Position numbers and translations under genes: made by a program. Positions 42,701 through 53,650 of a stretch of DNA of 64,000 nt are shown piece after piece (within the stretch, counting starts at the first letter, position 1; each line of letters begins with the position of its first letter). The notes below the pieces were generated by a model, which saw only the letters and a program-made list of their open reading frames with translations, was not told the origin of the DNA and made no database searches. Source of the DNA: Baylisascaris procyonis (taxonomy: Eukaryota; Nematoda; Chromadorea; Rhabditida; Ascarididae); assembly GCA_037389465.1 (NCBI GenBank), contig JAZARR010000078.1:4710501-4774500 (forward strand). The letters run 5' to 3'.

Positions 42701-45700
42701 CCATGGAGCTTACAAAGTGAGTATAACATCTCATCAGGACATTATATGCTTAAAATCGAAAAAGCAATCATCACCGCTACTTCACTCTCTTATGAAGAGC
42801 GAAATAATTTATTGCTGCGATTTAACGGTAAATTTGTATAGAACTACAGCATTCGTGCACCTCTAGTTTTCTTATTTTCATATAAAATAGCAAATAGTGC
42901 ACGTATCCGTGATCAGCTCATCGAGATCTATCGTTTGATACCAAAATCAGCGTAATCAGAGACAAAAAATATTTTTTCAAATTTTCCCTGTGCTACCCCC
43001 TTACGATCGAAAAATTGCAATTTTTTGGATTTTTTTTCTCGGCTCCTGTTTGTCCTGCGGCGGTAGTCGATATACCGTTCGAGAGGTCACGGCGGGCTAA
43101 TGACAAGTCAAAAGACCGCTTAACACCATATGAAACAGCGGCCGATAACGAGAACCCCCGAAATAGGAAAAATCGAGATTTCAGGAATTCTGGCCGGTCG
43201 ATTCGATTTTTAACTTTTCCCCAAAAATTTAAAGATCTATATATCGTTTGATAGAGCTTTTAAAGCTGTATCGAATAAGGCAAACCCCAACTCGACAGAC
43301 CTAATCGTTGACGAGAAAAAAAATCGCAACTATAAATTGCAGTACATTTATATAAAAATGCAACATTCATGCACCTATAATTTCGTCATATTTCAAATAA
43401 AACAGCAAGCGGTGCACACATTCGTGACCAGCTCATCGAGATCTATCCTTTGATACCAAAATCAACGAAATCAGAGACAAAAAATATTTTTTCAAATTTT
43501 CCCTGTGCTACCTACCCCCTAACGATCGAAAAATTGCGATTTTTGGGATTTTTTTTCTCGGCTCCTGTTCGCCTGGGGTGGTCACCTGTATATCGTTCGG
43601 GAGGTCTCGCCGAGTAGACCACAAATCGAGAGACCGCTTTTGCCTATCTCAAATATCGGCCGAGAACGAGAACCCCCAAAATTGCAAAAATCGAGATTTG
43701 GGAAATTCTGACCGGTCGATTCGGTTCTCAACTTTTCTCTCAAAAGATAAAAACCTGTATATCTTTAGAATTCAATGAGCGAAATAGTTTATTTTGTGAT
43801 TGCCGTCATCATTCGAAGCCAAGCATGATATAGTGATAGTAGTTTCGGACGATGAATTTTTCGAGAACGAAGAGAAATATCGTCTTGTGTTAATTACTTG
43901 AAACTGTTGTCCTTTCCTTTATTTAAAGCATAATTCATGACTGATAAAAGACAGTTCGGCGTCACCAATCGAATAATGTTAATGTCATCAGGTGGAAACG
44001 ATTGGAGACGCCTACATGGTGGTCTCTGGAATCCCAGAAGAAAATGGGACACTCCACATTATGCGTATAGCAGACGTAGCGCTCGAAATGCGAGAGGTGA
44101 GCTATTTAACGTAGGCTTGTTTTCTCGCGAAAAGCACGAGGCAAACCCATACGTCCATTTAGTCTTTGTCCTAAGCCGCCGATGTGAACATTATTATCTA
44201 ACATTTACTTATAAATATGTTGGTTTTTTCACTCTATTCATGTACTTCACTGAAGGTCGAGTTTAGTTTTTATTATAAGATAATAACACAATCATCGAAT
44301 TCTATCCCGAAAATCCCACCTACAGCATTCAAGCACACCGTTGGCCAGAACTCAAAATTGCATCTAAGATCACGGTTTCGAATGTGGCCCAGAACATGTG
44401 TCGACTAGTGCTAACAATGTAACATTTAGTTCGTATAACATTTTCTAGCAAGCGGTTATTTCATAAGCAAGCATGTTTTTAAAGACAAAGCCCTACCCAG
44501 TGGAAAAAACAATCAGAGCGCCCTCATCCCATGTGGCACATCTCCGAACTGATTAAGCTCATCCTACACTTAAGCCCGTACGGCAATTTCAATTGGATAT
44601 GTAGTAACGATCGTTTGCAATGTATGAATTTATGTGTTTAGTATTTGGCGGATTACCAAATTCCACACCGTCGTGACCACAGAATCAAATGCCGATGGGG
44701 ATTCCACACAGGTTCGGTCGCTGCAGGCGTTGTCGGTCTCACCGCACCTCGATACTGTCTTTTCGGCGATACAGTAACCGGGTTTTCTTTCCATAGATCT
44801 TTGCTAGATCTACTGTTCTATTCAATACCTATTTTACTGCATAATCTGAGAGAAAACCGCTATCTGCCTCTATTATAAACATTTGCAAAAGAATACCCAT
44901 TTCTTGTAAATGCATACATTTCCACCAGAAGAATGAATAAAATCGTGTAAAATGAATGCGATATTATTATCTGAAACTAGATGATTTTGTTTTCATGTGA
45001 ATGAGGCATCGCGAATGGAAAGTACAGGATTGCCGGGCATGATTCAGATTAGTACAGAAGCTCGTGACCTTCTCAACGAGCACTATCCGCAGTTCTCGTG
45101 TACAAAACGTGGCGAAGTGGAAGTGAAGGTAACCATTGTGCACAATCATTTCACTAAATATTTTCAAAAATTTGCAAAATCAACAACCATCAGTATGCAA
45201 TTGATCCTCGAACAACGATAGAGGGAATGAAGGTGGAGGAAATGGAGTAGGGAGAGGAAATGAGGATAGTGGAGAGAAGGGTAACATTCGGCTAGAATTT
45301 TCGGCTCCCCAAAAATTCAACTACTAATAGGCCTGAAACCTTCTCAATCAAATGAATAACATTTTAACTTATATTTCCTATGTTATTAGGGTATATGCAG
45401 TATTCTTACAATAGAGTGAGCCAAGGGAAATACAGTTTCGCTAAAAAAGCAACAAGGAAAAAATACATTTGCAGTAATGCGCTGTACTTATCGCTATGGT
45501 GAGTTTACACCGGCTGCTTTCAAGATGAATCGATTCAGTGCTCCGTGTTAACGCTTGCTTACATTTTTTTCGTCTCTAAATGGCCCCACATGCAGCCTGC
45601 AAACGAATGTGCGCATAAATTTTGATGCACTTGCGTAGGATTATTCCATACTTCATAGTAGTTGCTAACAAGCAGGCTAGTTCTCCATATGTTTTATGCA

Positions 45701-46016
45701 TTCATAACATACCAAACCATATTTTTCTCGATATTTCCAGGCTATGTAGTTCATTTGTGAACTTCTTCCAAACTCTGACAAGCGTTCAAAGATTCTTTAA
45801 TTTATTCGGTGAAAGAGTTGGTTTATCAAGGGATCAACATAGTTCGAAGTCATGTTTTGTTCAAGAATGAATTGCAATTTCCTAAAAAGTTGAAAAGAGG
45901 CTGAAAATAATTCATTCAATAAGAGAAACTTATTTCAGGGCAAAGGAGTTCTCGTTACACACTGGCTCGACGAGAAGAAGAAACAACAGCAACAAATCAT
46001 CAATATTCCGCTGTGA
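33712..46016 (+). CDS. gcy: Receptor-type guanylate cyclase (nematode GCY family), 23 exons
   Basis: This single-pass receptor should make cGMP from GTP, usually in sensory neurons. Exons: 33712-34011, 34172-34311, 34591-34700, 35138-35319, 35771-35945, 37069-37268, 37365-37457, 37859-38006, 38139-38308, 38368-38546, 38738-38822, 39115-39270, 39689-39796, 40132-40203, 40541-40742, 40932-41117, 41605-41776, 41965-42105, 42524-42716, 43992-44096, 44642-44773, about 44997-45128, 45939-46016. Total is 1152 aa. Order: signal peptide; ANF-receptor ligand domain (about 110-500; [16 protein letters not shown]); TM (about 540-562); kinase-homology domain with DFG (739-741) but HGS in place of HRD, as expected for a pseudokinase; coiled linker with [19 protein letters not shown]; cyclase domain. 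Metal-binding Asp966 ([11 protein letters not shown]) and Asp1010 ([10 protein letters not shown]) are present, as are the guanine-selecting Glu1006 and Cys1078. A TTTACAG site at 33684-33690 precedes the ATG. The exon 21/22 junction lacks a canonical acceptor (see findings). I cannot name a one-to-one C. elegans orthologue. Confidence 0.93.
42888..43248 (+). repeat. Intronic direct repeat, copy 1 (about 360 bp)
   Basis: This is closely matched by 43402-43762 in the same guanylate-cyclase intron. Shared blocks include GCTCATCGAGATCTATC, CAGAGACAAAAAATATTTTT, TTTTTTTCTCGGCTCCTG, AACGAGAACCCCC and CCGGTCGATTCG. The GC-rich blocks alternate with T-runs. No coding frame is conserved between copies. 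Confidence 0.85.
43402..43762 (+). repeat. Intronic direct repeat, copy 2 (about 360 bp)
   Basis: Second copy of the unit at 42888-43248, same orientation, about 514 bp period. Divergence looks like roughly a fifth of positions with small indels, so the duplication is not recent. Its content suggests a dispersed repeat family or a structured element, not an exon duplication. Confidence 0.85.
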
Positions 46017-46615
46017 ACATCATGACAGCCGTCGTACGTTTTATCGTGAGTGACTGCAATGTGATTAAAAATGCTCGGCATGCTTAAACGCTCTTTAGAG
46101 AACACAGTAATATCAGGATTATGGATATTTTAGAGCAGTGCAGAAAATGAAATTGTAGTTCTTCCATTAATTCTGGGTTTTTGTTTTCGACACAAATTTT
46201 CCAAGTAAAATTTTCTTGGTAGTCCATACTATATCTCATTTGCACCGCATTACTATAGTTCATCAATTCGTTGAAATTATCATCGTTATTCAAATCGGAG
46301 ATTAAGCAATGTACCAGTACTGAAGCTTAAGAAGACATAAAAAAAACAGAGCACTTCTAATGTACCGCGAATCAAGCCCTAAAATGCCTGAAGCATAAAA
46401 TAAAAGTAATAATAGGAAATAAATTGGACTCAAATTGATGTGCAATGGACCGTACTTAAATAAATTTTCAAATATTGCCCGTATCTTCAACTTATCTATG
46501 TCTATGACGAATGTTACAGTTCAAATGAATGGTTCTGTATTTTGTTATATCTGCTATTTTTTCGTGAGAGATTTTGAAGCGATGAACTTCTTTTCAATCT
46601 GAGAGGCGCAAGAGT

Positions 46616-46621
46616 AATAAA
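46616..46621 (+). terminator. Candidate poly(A) signal for the guanylate cyclase
   Basis: AATAAA lies 600 nt after the cyclase stop codon (46014-46016). It is the first clear canonical hexamer followed by no further cyclase exons. A nearer, less isolated AT-rich candidate is at about 46396-46404, so assignment is tentative. Confidence 0.35.
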
Positions 46622-48368
46622 GAAATTTGAAATCATATTTCTTTCGTCCTTACTATGCAACCGGCAGCAACAATATTTACACGAACGCAGATTTCCATTT
46701 TAAATTCCTGAAATGCATTGATGATTAGGTGGTGAGGTAGCTAGCAGCCTGGGAGATGGAAGCTCGCAAGAAGCTCGAAAATTGACTGTGCTTTTTTCAA
46801 ATCAAACCGGTTCCTTACGCAATCGATGTATGTGGACAACATTCCCACAGTGTAGATGCATCAAACGTCGAACCCACATGTGCGAGGCGCATTCATAAGT
46901 GAGATAAGCGCAACATCAAACATGAAATATGCAAACATGCACAGCACAGACAACACGTTTCTTCAATATTATATGGAGTGTGAAGTTTGTTTCCATCGAT
47001 TCCACCTAGAAAGCGCAAATTTCGCAAAGAAACTCATCGATCAACGGAATATACCAGGATCAACAGCGGTTATAATCACTTCGTAGAAGACAAGCGCAGA
47101 GTTGAAATATAAAAACCAACAAAGCGAACATTCGAGCGATTTCTCAGTTCTACACTCTCAGACTGATTGAGTGGATATGTTTCCGTGCTGTTGATCGCAT
47201 CATCGCTATGGGTTGGACAACTGAAGTGAGCACCGCCTATTGTCTGCCGAGTTTACAGCGGGATGCTTCGCGGTGTTTCCGGTCTTTAGTCAGTGCCCAA
47301 TTTAACCAACGACGACTCTCACGCATTCAATCAACTCTCACGTGCAGCTGTAGGCAACGTATAAAATCTTATTGATTGTTTCGCGCAACGTCAGTGTTCA
47401 CGTTGTACTTTATTGAGTGAACATTTTGCTTTCTTCAGTAGCTAATTTCACAAATTTTACTCTGCCGCGAATTGAACAACGTAATTCTTTGAGATTTTTG
47501 GAAGAACTCTTCTTCTTGTTATTCCTTGTTATTTCCTTATCATTTCGTGTCGTTTTATTAGCACCTAAATGCGTGTTTTTTCCTTTTTTTCATTTCACTG
47601 CGTTTCTGATGTCGGATATCATATTGTTTTTCATCAGCAACACATTAGGCGTCTGTCTAGTAATGTCACCTCTAAAGTGGAGCATCAAGCATAAGTTGTT
47701 TTATAGCTCTGATTTTATGCTCGGTGTCAACATTGATGTTGCAAAGAGTATGTTCCCTAAATGAATTTGCTTGCAGCGGAGCAGAGAGCAGTTAAAAGTA
47801 ACGCTTCTGCTAAAAGCGTTCACCAAAGCATTATGCGGCCGACAACACTTAGATCAGGTTTCTATTTCGTTGTTCAGCAAATCGGAACTAAACCACACAT
47901 GCGACAAATATCGATGTCCTCTTCGTTTTCGAGGTGTTATAGGTCATGTCAACCATATTGGCAAGAGGATTGGCAAGATAAAGATCTTGCAACGTTTTTT
48001 CGCCGATTGACCGTCATGAGGCAGTTTCTTTATGGCCTGTCTCTGGCTATTTTACTCACTCGACTCTTCGAGAAATTCCGCCTCATTCTTCACTTGTTGA
48101 TTCTTTATCTATGAGCACCGCAACAGCCTCCATCGAAAAAATGAAAACATTTCTGAAGGGCAGGATAAATTCTGGCCAGGGAAAGCTTATCTCTCAATAA
48201 TCCTGTTGCTCAATTTGATCTGTGAAGTGCATTATTCAATTGATATTTGAGATAGAAAACGAACAAACGTAATGCGCGAATCGCTAAAGTATTAGGAAAG
48301 ATGGGCGGTGAATGGGAACTGGTTTTGTTTTCTTTTCGCATTTCTTCATCTAACAAAAGTTGAAAGCT
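46622..48368. other. Spacer between guanylate cyclase and oxidoreductase
   Basis: No recognised gene. Frames at 47417-47764 (hydrophobic, 115 codons) and 47761-48114 (117 codons) are long for this composition but show no motif. A stretch 47777-47857 is flanked by TTGCAG and a GTTTCT donor and could be a stray exon. Confidence 0.5.
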
Positions 48369-51300
48369 ATGCCATGGAGGCCACGCTGTTTTCGCTTGCT
48401 GCACCCTTTTTCATTAACAATACAGAAGTTCGCAGAAAGATGCCGTTACTATTCTTAGATCTCAAAAATTTTATCTGCGGCAGAGAAGGTTGAACAAACA
48501 AAAACAGAAGGACGAGGGTTTCAATATCATATCGGCTATGCTCAAAACTGCAATGGAAACATCCAAAATAATCTAAAAGAACTGCCATTCCATAAGATCA
48601 AGATACGCTAAAAGGTGCTAAAATTTTCAAGATTTTCGGAATAGTCGTTAACGGTCTGAAAGATGACAGATCGGAGCCAGCCAAAAGACCACTAAAGAAG
48701 TACCTCTTCATCAGTTGGCAGTTTGTATTTTGCTAAGTGGTTGCTTGCACCATACGATTCACGATTCCCTTCAACCCTGTTTCCTAAACTCGATGTCAGT
48801 TCAGCAAAGCTTTCTACTGTCATTCAGTTCTAAAAACGTAGCATCATCGATTTCACTGGGAAAGACGCCCACAGGGGTTTTACTACTGAAGAGGACTGCT
48901 TTTTTTTTCAGCTGCGGCAAGTTATCGGATACTCGTACTGGGCGGAGGGAATGGTGGCTGCGCTGTTTCCCATCGGTTCAGAAATTTAGTCCCGAAGGGT
49001 CAGCTTGCTGTTGTCGAGCCAGCTGATGTGAGCGATTTCTTTTCTTATCACAGAATCTGCTGCAAATGTTTATAACCATGAATTAAGAGGTACTTTTAGA
49101 AGGGGGAAGCGCAAACCACTTCAAAAACTTTGTGCAATTGCTGAGTTAGGTCCACTTTATATTGCATAAAATACTGGTCTAGTGAATTCGATTGCCCAAA
49201 TATGTATACTAGCCGTTTATATGCGCATCTGTCGACTAGGAGTTTTAACAGCTGGTTAACGTTGTTCACCACATAGATGAGCAATAAATATGAGAAGTGT
49301 TTTCAGCAGCACTATTATCAGCCTGGTTTCACGCTTGTCGGTGGTGGCCTCAAGAAACTTAGCCAGTGCGTAAAGCCGATGGCTGGCGTCCTGCATAAGG
49401 ATAATGTATGGTTGAAGAGATCGGTCGCTGAATTGCATCCGAAAAGCAGCTCCGTGGTACTGGAGTACGTTCATGAAGATTTTCATATTCATATAAAAGC
49501 AAGAAAGAAGCTCCGTGGTATTTTCATATTTTTTGATGTTGAAGTCGTTAAATAGTGAAGTTTAGATTTGACGAGCAGCTGACATCACACTAATTGTAAT
49601 TAATCTGAACGCCCCAGATATTTGCAACTAATGTTATTGAAATAGTCAATTTTTCCATTGTTGATGCATCGACTCGACATCCTGTCAGCATTCGATCCTC
49701 TCTTATTAAAATTTACGCCAAATAAAATATTTAGCATGACTGCTGTTCATTCAGTTCACATTTATAATTTCACACTGTTAATGCTACTTCAAAAACAAAA
49801 ACGCCTCCGTTTCTATTCAGTAGCTTGACAATGTATCGTTATTGCGACTCCTCAAAGAAATCTACTGTTCCTTCTTTGTTGAGTATTTCATTCTGTGGTT
49901 TTTTTTTGGCACAACGAAATATGCACCAACCTATTTAAAGTTACCAACTTGATGAACATAGCTATCTAGACCTTCTTATGCACATTCTGTTTGAAAAGCA
50001 TTTTATTCTTATTCTTGATTCGTTTCTTTTAGTGATGGTTCTGAAGTGAAATATGATCTGCTGATTGTTGCATTAGGCCTCGACATCCGGTTTGACATGG
50101 TAAGCCTTCACTTGTTTCTCTCGTTCGATTTTAAGTCTTCTTCACGTTTCTAGATCTGTTAACCTCCTAATAAATGAGTACTTCTAAATTCCATTTCGAA
50201 CTCTTTAGGCTTATGAAGGCGAAAAGTAGGTAATAGTTCGTGAAAACTTCAAAGGCATAGTTTCATGAGCAATAACTAGTGTTGTCTTTTAAACGCAAAG
50301 CATCAAACGACATTGTTCATATATCTATATGAGCACTGCTTTGAATACTTTGTTTTTTTGCTAGCACGTGTCATCTGCATACTCGCATCAGCTATCCTCC
50401 ATCGTTCATTATGTAGTCTTGAATTTTGATGCTTTCAGGTTGAAGGATTGTCTGAAGCGTTACATTTGCCGGGCATTTGTAGCATTTACCGACACGATCT
50501 CGCCGAGAAAACCTATCGTGAGCTACAAACGTTCAGCCAAGGCAACGCTGTTTTCACATTACCCAATACACCGATCAAATGTTCAGGCGCTGGCCAAAAA
50601 ATTTGCTATCTCGCAGATGAAATTTTCAAAAAGGTAACTTCCTTGATTGTTATGTTTTTTCACTTTCTTCTCCTATAACAGCAATATATTTTATTCCGAA
50701 AGAAACAAACGTTCGACCTGTGATTAATAACATGAATCGTTCTTGCATGATTTTTGGAAGGAATGTGATGGAACTCTGAAATCGGTAGGTGTTGCATTTT
50801 TTGCAAACTTGGAGCAGTAATCACAATCCGTCTTTACCTGGCATGAGTGCACGTGATGTAAAATCTTTAAAAATATTCCTAAAAAACGCGATACCAGCGG
50901 TGCATTCTCCAAGCAAATTCATATGAAAGCTACTTTGAAATACTGTTGAAATTTTTTCGATTTAATTGGCAGAAATTGATAGTGCTAAATTTTCTATGCA
51001 GTATAATAATGCAATGCACTGAAGAGCAAATCAGATTGAATATCCAATAGTTTCGAGATTTACGCTTTCGTTTTTATTCAACTTTTCTCAAGTTGTTGTA
51101 CGAATGAATAAACACCTATCTGAGGCTATTGCAGCGTGGAGTACGTGAGAATATAAAGCTGTTCTATAACACCTATTTGCCCGATATATTTGATGTGCCG
51201 AAATACGCAAAACCACTCAACGAAATTGCCAAGCAGAAACATATCGATGTAAGCCTGAGACGCAGCCTAAAGAGTATTGATCCTATAAAAAAGGAAGCCG

Positions 51301-53510
51301 TTTTCGATATACTCACGGAACAATCGAAGCCAAGTGGGAGAACTGCCGTTCAAAGAGTGAGTGGTGTTCACTTCTTAACTGTTGCTACTCGTTGTACAAA
51401 CAACGATCAAAGCACTCGAAGTGTTTGCAAAGTAACATGATCGATGGCTTTAATGTGTCGGTCGATTATTCTGCTGTCAGTTAGTAGAGTTGGAATGTTT
51501 GAAGAGAACCACAAAGAAGGCGAATGCAATCGGTTGGTCAATTTTTTGTCTTGTTTATTCACGGCTTCACTACACTTTCACAAGAGCTTTTAATGCATGA
51601 CTTTGGAGGTTCTTTGAGTCCACTCTTTGGTCTCAACGGTTGAAACAGATCATAAACTCATGACTTATGCAGCAGGCTGATTTTCTTCGTAGTGATAAAA
51701 CTATCTACTCTCTTCATTAATTGTGTTTAGTTTCGTTATGCTTCAAATTAAAGGGACATTCGCATTTGGTAGGTTTTGTTTTTTATTCTTTCCTCGTATT
51801 GATTATAGGCGGTATCTAGATTAGAGAAGTATGTAAAGAACGTCCTAGAAAGACATGGATATTGTGCTGAAGGACTGATGTTTTATTCTACCGTACGTTC
51901 TAGTTGGACTCAATTCATTAGATCAAGTTCCCTAACTTCTCCGGATTTACACATTTTCTTTTTGTTTCTCCTGCAGGATGCTGTAAAAGAAGAAGATGCT
52001 CCCCGCTGCAGCACTTAGATCTTCGCTCGTTCATGCACTGGACTCGCAAGCACTTGCAGTAGATTATTTAAAACGAATGAGCGCATAGATCACAAAAATC
52101 TCCCTCAGAATCATGGTGTCATTTCATCGTTCACCAAACATAATCCTCCTAGCAGAGTCAGTGAAATTCGATTGCAGTACGATCTGCTACATGTGGCGCC
52201 TCCATGTTCACCAGTGAAACCAATTCGGGAGTGCCCTGAGTTATTGAATACCAATGGCTGGCTTGCAGCAGACGCAGCAACTCTTCAATCGACTAAATTC
52301 GACAACATTTTCGGTATCGGTGATTGTCTTGGCACACCAAACAAGAAAACATCAGCAGCAGTCTGTATGTTTATTATCTTTTCTTATTACTCTGATATCC
52401 TCGTTTTTCGATGTACATTGGCTTTCATTCATAACGCTCTTCCTCGTCGAATTTCACTATGCTTGAATTTTTCAATATTCCCAGGAGAAGTTAGGGAACT
52501 GTTACCCCGTTATACGCACTTTTAACTTCGCGATTTTCAACTTCACGTTTGTCAGCGAGTATTTCAACATTATTGCCTTATGAATATTTCAAATTGGCTT
52601 TTCATTTTGGGCGCTTTTGTCAATGGGAAAATAATATTTTTAATTCCTTTCATAGGAAAATAAACGATGCATAGGCAGCAACTTCCAGTGTTGCTTAATC
52701 GGCTAGAGAAAGGACAGCATTAGCGTATAAGAACGAATGTGATTGGTGCTAATATATATTGATGAAATGAATGTTCGGAAATATGTCAATGATCATTTCA
52801 GTCAGCCAAATGAGGGCTTTGGACAAGAATATTCCAGCTTTCTTAAGTGGAAAAAAGCTCGAGGGTCAGGTATGTTCTTATCAATTTTCCACTTTATTCT
52901 GAAGCAGGTTATACTATGGAAATAAAATAACAATGCAATTTTAGTCATTATAGTTATAGTCCTTTTAGTTATTTGTATCTTTATACTACGTGTTAATGTT
53001 CCTTAGACGCATCCCTTTTTTGCTCCTGCTAGGAGGCGAATAGTAGTGAAGTGCATTTATGCAAATAACTTCATAAAAAAAGACTATGACCATAAAATTA
53101 TTCTGTATAAATCATGTCGTTTTCAGTATTCATTTTTCCAAGCGTTATATTTATGCGATACGCACCTCTCTCATCTATTTTCTATCACGTCATACAGTGA
53201 TTCGTTTAGTATATAGAAAACTGACAATGCTGACGTATTTAGAGTTCGCCGTAAATAGCAATACTGTTTGCAGTATAACGGGTATTCATCGTGTCCGTTG
53301 ATCGTCTCATTCAATCGTGTCGTTCTCGCCGAATTCACTCCTAAAGCGCCACTAGAAACCCTCCCCTACGATCAGGGCAGGCCTTTATATACAGCCTATC
53401 TGCTGAAGCGATATATATTGCCAATGATGTATTGGACTATTGGAATTAATGGACATTGGCTAGGTCCAGCAACTGTGCGAAAAATTTTACATCTAGGACG
53501 AAGTGGTTGA
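48369..53510 (+). CDS. sqrd: Sulfide:quinone oxidoreductase, mitochondrial
   Basis: This FAD enzyme oxidises hydrogen sulfide and passes electrons to quinone at the inner mitochondrial membrane. Exons: 48369-48444 (tentative), 48912-49027, 49307-49464, 50033-50099, 50439-50633, 51135-51356, 52178-52368, about 52675-52726 (problematic end), 53274-53510. Seen: an Arg-rich, amphipathic N-terminus (MPWRPRCFRLLHPF) that would suit a mitochondrial presequence; FAD-binding RILVLGGGNGGCAVSHRF; HYYQPGFTLVGGG; PNTPIKCSGAGQKICYL and YSSCPLI, which hold the two redox cysteines by alignment to animal SQOR; FGIGDC near the second FAD contact; LAEFTPKAPLETLPYDQG and LHLGRSG at the C-terminus. Exon 1 rests on phase fit and composition only, and its donor (GTTACT) is weak. 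All three frames of exon 8 meet a stop before the next GT donor (see findings), so the copy could be damaged or the sequence could hold an error. Confidence 0.88.
52802..53006 (+). CDS. Unidentified two-exon candidate with C-terminal membrane segment, inside the oxidoreductase intron
   Basis: Exon 52802-52869 is bounded by TTTCAG and GTATGT. Exon 52945-53006 is bounded by TTTTAG and a TAG stop. Exit phase 1 fits entry phase 1. The joined C-terminus reads FLKWKKARGS, then a run of about 16 hydrophobic residues (IIVIVLLVICIFIL), then a short RVNVP tail, which looks like a tail-anchor. I do not recognise it. It could be an alternative 3' end of the oxidoreductase, a separate nested gene, or chance in AT-rich sequence. 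Upstream coding was not resolved. Confidence 0.25.
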
Positions 53511-53644
53511 TGACGTTCGATATTTTTTTCGGCGATATTTGACAGACAACCTCAGAATGTTCATGAAAGCAATTGAAATAGCAAGTTCTACTTAAATTCA
53601 TGTTAAGGGAATACAAATTAGAGAAACAGTCCAAGCTCGAGTTT

Positions 53645-53650
53645 AATAAA
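53645..53650 (+). terminator. Candidate poly(A) signal for sulfide:quinone oxidoreductase
   Basis: AATAAA lies 135 nt past the TGA at 53508-53510, a typical distance for a nematode 3' UTR. Confidence 0.45.

Larger units (their letters stand above)
42524..45128 (+). other. Cyclase catalytic domain of the receptor guanylate cyclase (four exons with introns)
   Basis: Exons 19-22 encode the class III nucleotide cyclase fold. From the sequence: [13 protein letters not shown] leads into [11 protein letters not shown], then [15 protein letters not shown], then [23 protein letters not shown] and finally [13 protein letters not shown]. By family knowledge, the Asn and Arg of N-x-x-x-R stabilise the transition state, and the Glu before T-I-G-D together with the Cys before L-F-G-D select guanine over adenine. 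All are encoded, so the protein should be an active guanylate cyclase, provided exon 22 is spliced to include the Val-Asn-Glu at 44997-45005. Confidence 0.85.
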
